16,922 nt of DNA from Porticoccaceae bacterium UBA2002 (GTDB lineage: Bacteria > Pseudomonadota > Gammaproteobacteria > Pseudomonadales > Porticoccaceae): the NCBI GenBank assembly GCA_002334915.1, contig DDCQ01000034.1, forward strand, positions 1,126 to 18,047. The letters are read 5' to 3'. Shown piece by piece: positions 15,517-16,922 of the stretch. The notes below the pieces were generated by a model. That model ran no database searches. It was given only the letters and a program-made list of their open reading frames with translations, and was not told the origin of the DNA. How positions within the stretch are numbered: position 1 is the first letter of the stretch; the number at the start of each line of letters is the position of its first letter. The translations under genes and the position numbers were made by a program.

Positions 15517-16395
15517 ATGATTAGCGGAAGTATTGTCGCCCTGGTGACCCCAATGCATCCAGATTCACTGGAGGTGGACTGGGATGCTCTTGCGCGGCTG
15601 GTTGACTGGCATATTGTCGAGGGTACTAGCAGCATTGTTGCGGTAGGCACCACCGGTGAGTCCGCTACGCTGAGTGTTACCGAGCACAGTGCGGTTATTC
15701 GCTTTGTGGTTGAGCAGGCGGCGAACCGTATTCCGATTATTGCGGGCACAGGTGCCAACAGTACCCGCGAAGCCATAGAGCTGACTCAGGGTGCCAAAGA
15801 GGCTGGAGCAGATGCCTGTCTGCTGGTCACTCCCTATTACAACAAGCCCACTCAGGAGGGCCTGTATCAGCACCATAAGACGGTAGCTGAGGCCGTGGCT
15901 ATAGATCAGATTCTCTACAATGTTCCCGGACGTACGGCCTGCGATATGCTGCCAGAAACTGTATTGAGGCTCAGCTCTATCGCCAATATTGTAGGTATCA
16001 AAGAGGCGACTGGTGATCTGCAGCGGGTTCAGCAGATTCTTTCTCAATGTCCGTCTGACTTTGCTCTGTACTCTGGGGACGATCACAGTGCCCGAGAATT
16101 AATGCTGCTGGGTGGCCATGGTGATATCTCGGTAACCGCCAATGTGGCTCCGGCCATGATGGCGCGACTCTGCGCTGCGGCGCTGGCTGGTGATGCAGAG
16201 TTGGCAGGGCAGATCGATCAGGTACTCCAGCCTGTGCATGACGCCATGTTTGTGGAGTCCAACCCGATACCGGTTAAATGGGCCGTGAGCGAACTGGGTC
16301 TGATGAGTGGAGCTATCAGGTTGCCGTTGACGCCACTGGCTGCTGAGTATGAAGAATCCGTGCGCGCCGCTCTCAAGAGCGCCGAGCTAGTCTAA
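15517..16395 (+). CDS. dapA: 4-hydroxy-tetrahydrodipicolinate synthase DapA
   Basis: DapA condenses pyruvate with aspartate semialdehyde, the first committed step of the lysine/meso-diaminopimelate pathway that also supplies peptidoglycan cross-links. The 292-aa product has the standard length of the TIM-barrel family. The Schiff-base lysine is Lys162 in VGIKEATGD (E. coli Lys161). Thr45 (in GTTGES), Tyr108 (in TPYYNK), Tyr134 (in LYNVPGRT) and Arg139 match E. coli Thr44, Tyr107, Tyr133 and Arg138. The opening [13 protein letters not shown] is typical. AAGGA (15506-15510) lies 6 nt before the ATG. The downstream neighbour is bamC, the same pairing as dapA-bamC (nlpB) in E. coli. E. coli-type lysine feedback is possible but was not checked residue by residue. 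Confidence 0.98.
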   Translation: MISGSIVALVTPMHPDSLEVDWDALARLVDWHIVEGTSSIVAVGTTGESATLSVTEHSAVIRFVVEQAANRIPIIAGTGANSTREAIELTQGAKEAGADACLLVTPYYNKPTQEGLYQHHKTVAEAVAIDQILYNVPGRTACDMLPETVLRLSSIANIVGIKEATGDLQRVQQILSQCPSDFALYSGDDHSARELMLLGGHGDISVTANVAPAMMARLCAAALAGDAELAGQIDQVLQPVHDAMFVESNPIPVKWAVSELGLMSGAIRLPLTPLAAEYEESVRAALKSAELV

Positions 16396-16407
16396 TTTTA
16401 AATAGTG

Positions 16408-16426
16408 TATTGGTCCCGGACCAATA
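16408..16426. promoter_or_regulatory. Perfect 19-nt inverted repeat in the dapA-bamC gap
   Basis: TATTGGTCCCGGACCAATA has perfect 9-bp arms around one central C. In RNA it could fold as an 8-bp stem with a 3-nt CCG loop. It begins 13 nt after the dapA stop and ends 26 nt before the bamC ATG. No T-run follows, so a standard terminator is unlikely. It may be a DNA operator or an RNA hairpin that tunes dapA versus bamC expression. The halves ATTGGT and ACCAAT equal the E. coli PdhR half-sites, but are five rather than three bases apart. Confidence 0.6.
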
Positions 16427-16452
16427 ATTGCCGAAAGGGGCATAGCCAAACG

Positions 16453-16922
16453 ATGAAAACAACAACTATCCCATTGATTGCAGTTTTAATAGTGACTCTG
16501 ACCGGCTGCAGTATGCTTGGCCTGCGTGATCGCACCAATGATTATCTTCTCGCGGAAGAGACCGAGCCAACAGTGATCCCCGGAGAGATGCAGGCTGAAC
16601 AGAGCACAGCCCCGCTGGGGCAGATCTATCCTATTCCAGCAATCCCCACCACCTCTGTTGAGGTAGAGGGTTTTGAAGTGCCAAGACCGCAGCCGGCTTC
16701 GGTAAATACCTTCGAGCAGCTGGTAAAAATTCAGTCGGTCGATGGCCGTCGCTGGGTGCTGATCAATATCTCACCCAGCGAAAGCTGGCCTCGGGTGCGC
16801 AATCTGCTAAACCGCAACGGTATTCCTTCAGCAAAGGCGGAGGGCTCCTCGGGGATTATTGAAACTGTGTGGGTTACCTTTAACAGCGATGAAGAAAACA
16901 GCCATAGATTCCGCTTTTCTAT
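16453..16922 (+). CDS. bamC: Outer membrane protein assembly factor BamC (3' end cut by window edge)
   Basis: BamC is a lipoprotein accessory subunit of the BAM complex, which folds beta-barrel proteins into the outer membrane. The visible 156 codons begin MKTTTIPLIAVLIVTLTGCS, a lipoprotein signal with lipobox LTGC (Cys19), followed by Ser, favouring outer-membrane sorting. A RDRTNDYLLAEE segment (25-36) resembles the conserved N-terminal region of BamC that contacts BamD. A proline-rich linker (about 56-82) follows, and then the start of the first helix-grip domain with WPRVRNLLNRNGI (112-124) and a GIIETVWVTF strand (134-143). Position directly behind dapA matches E. coli. AAGGGG (16435-16440) is the only ribosome site and stands 12 nt from the ATG, which is long. 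The identification leans on context as well as sequence, because BamC diverges quickly. Confidence 0.87.
   Translation, partial: MKTTTIPLIAVLIVTLTGCSMLGLRDRTNDYLLAEETEPTVIPGEMQAEQSTAPLGQIYPIPAIPTTSVEVEGFEVPRPQPASVNTFEQLVKIQSVDGRRWVLINISPSESWPRVRNLLNRNGIPSAKAEGSSGIIETVWVTFNSDEENSHRFRFS

Noticed and set aside
1..16922. Search for mobile elements, CRISPR, tRNAs, toxin-antitoxin, defence or biosynthetic clusters
   Set aside because: No transposase, integrase, regularly spaced repeats, tRNA-like cloverleaf or unknown multigene cassette was seen; every sizeable ORF on a plausible strand is a recognisable core-family gene.

Overview
The window is about 17 kb of tightly packed chromosomal core DNA from a gammaproteobacterium. 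It holds twelve protein genes: ten complete, one cut off at the left edge (nadA) and one cut off at the right edge (bamC). The support for the assignment is an E. coli-like NadA, the bepA/perM divergent pair, a homodimeric-type aceE followed by a two-lipoyl-domain aceF, LpxL-type lipid A acylation, and the dapA-bamC pair. The two-lipoyl AceF with an Asn in the catalytic motif, and FabV as enoyl reductase, resemble Pseudomonas and marine relatives more than enterics. A marine Cellvibrionales-like lineage is my guess; sequence reading alone does not settle it. Base composition looks near 50% GC throughout (judged by eye, not computed), with one clearly AT-rich stretch upstream of aceE.

Layout: nadA (+, partial) converges on bepA (-). 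bepA is divergent from perM (+). perM is followed by a lipoprotein M16 zinc protease of the pitrilysin/insulysin class (+). After a 280-bp AT-rich regulatory gap come aceE and aceF (+), the E1 and E2 subunits of pyruvate dehydrogenase, with no lpd gene behind them. Then gloA (+) converges with no gap on a FemAB/GNAT-like DUF482 gene (-). That gene is divergent from fabV (+), which is followed closely by lpxL (+), then dapA (+) and the start of bamC (+).

Several genes share a theme of envelope construction and quality control. FabV completes fatty-acid elongation cycles, LpxL acylates lipid A, DapA opens the diaminopimelate/lysine branch that feeds peptidoglycan, BamC belongs to the outer-membrane beta-barrel assembly machine, and BepA is the periplasmic protease/chaperone that polices barrel assembly (including LptD in E. 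coli). A lipoprotein protease of the M16 family may clear periplasmic peptides. PDH and GloA are central metabolism and methylglyoxal detoxification.

I found no mobile element, CRISPR array, tRNA, rRNA, toxin-antitoxin pair, defence system or unrecognised gene cluster, and I do not think the window contains a new multigene system. The most interesting non-coding signals are two perfect inverted repeats: a 15-nt dyad lying exactly between the -35 and -10 hexamers of the best aceE promoter candidate, and a 19-nt dyad in the dapA-bamC gap. A smaller palindrome contains the stop codons of both nadA and bepA.
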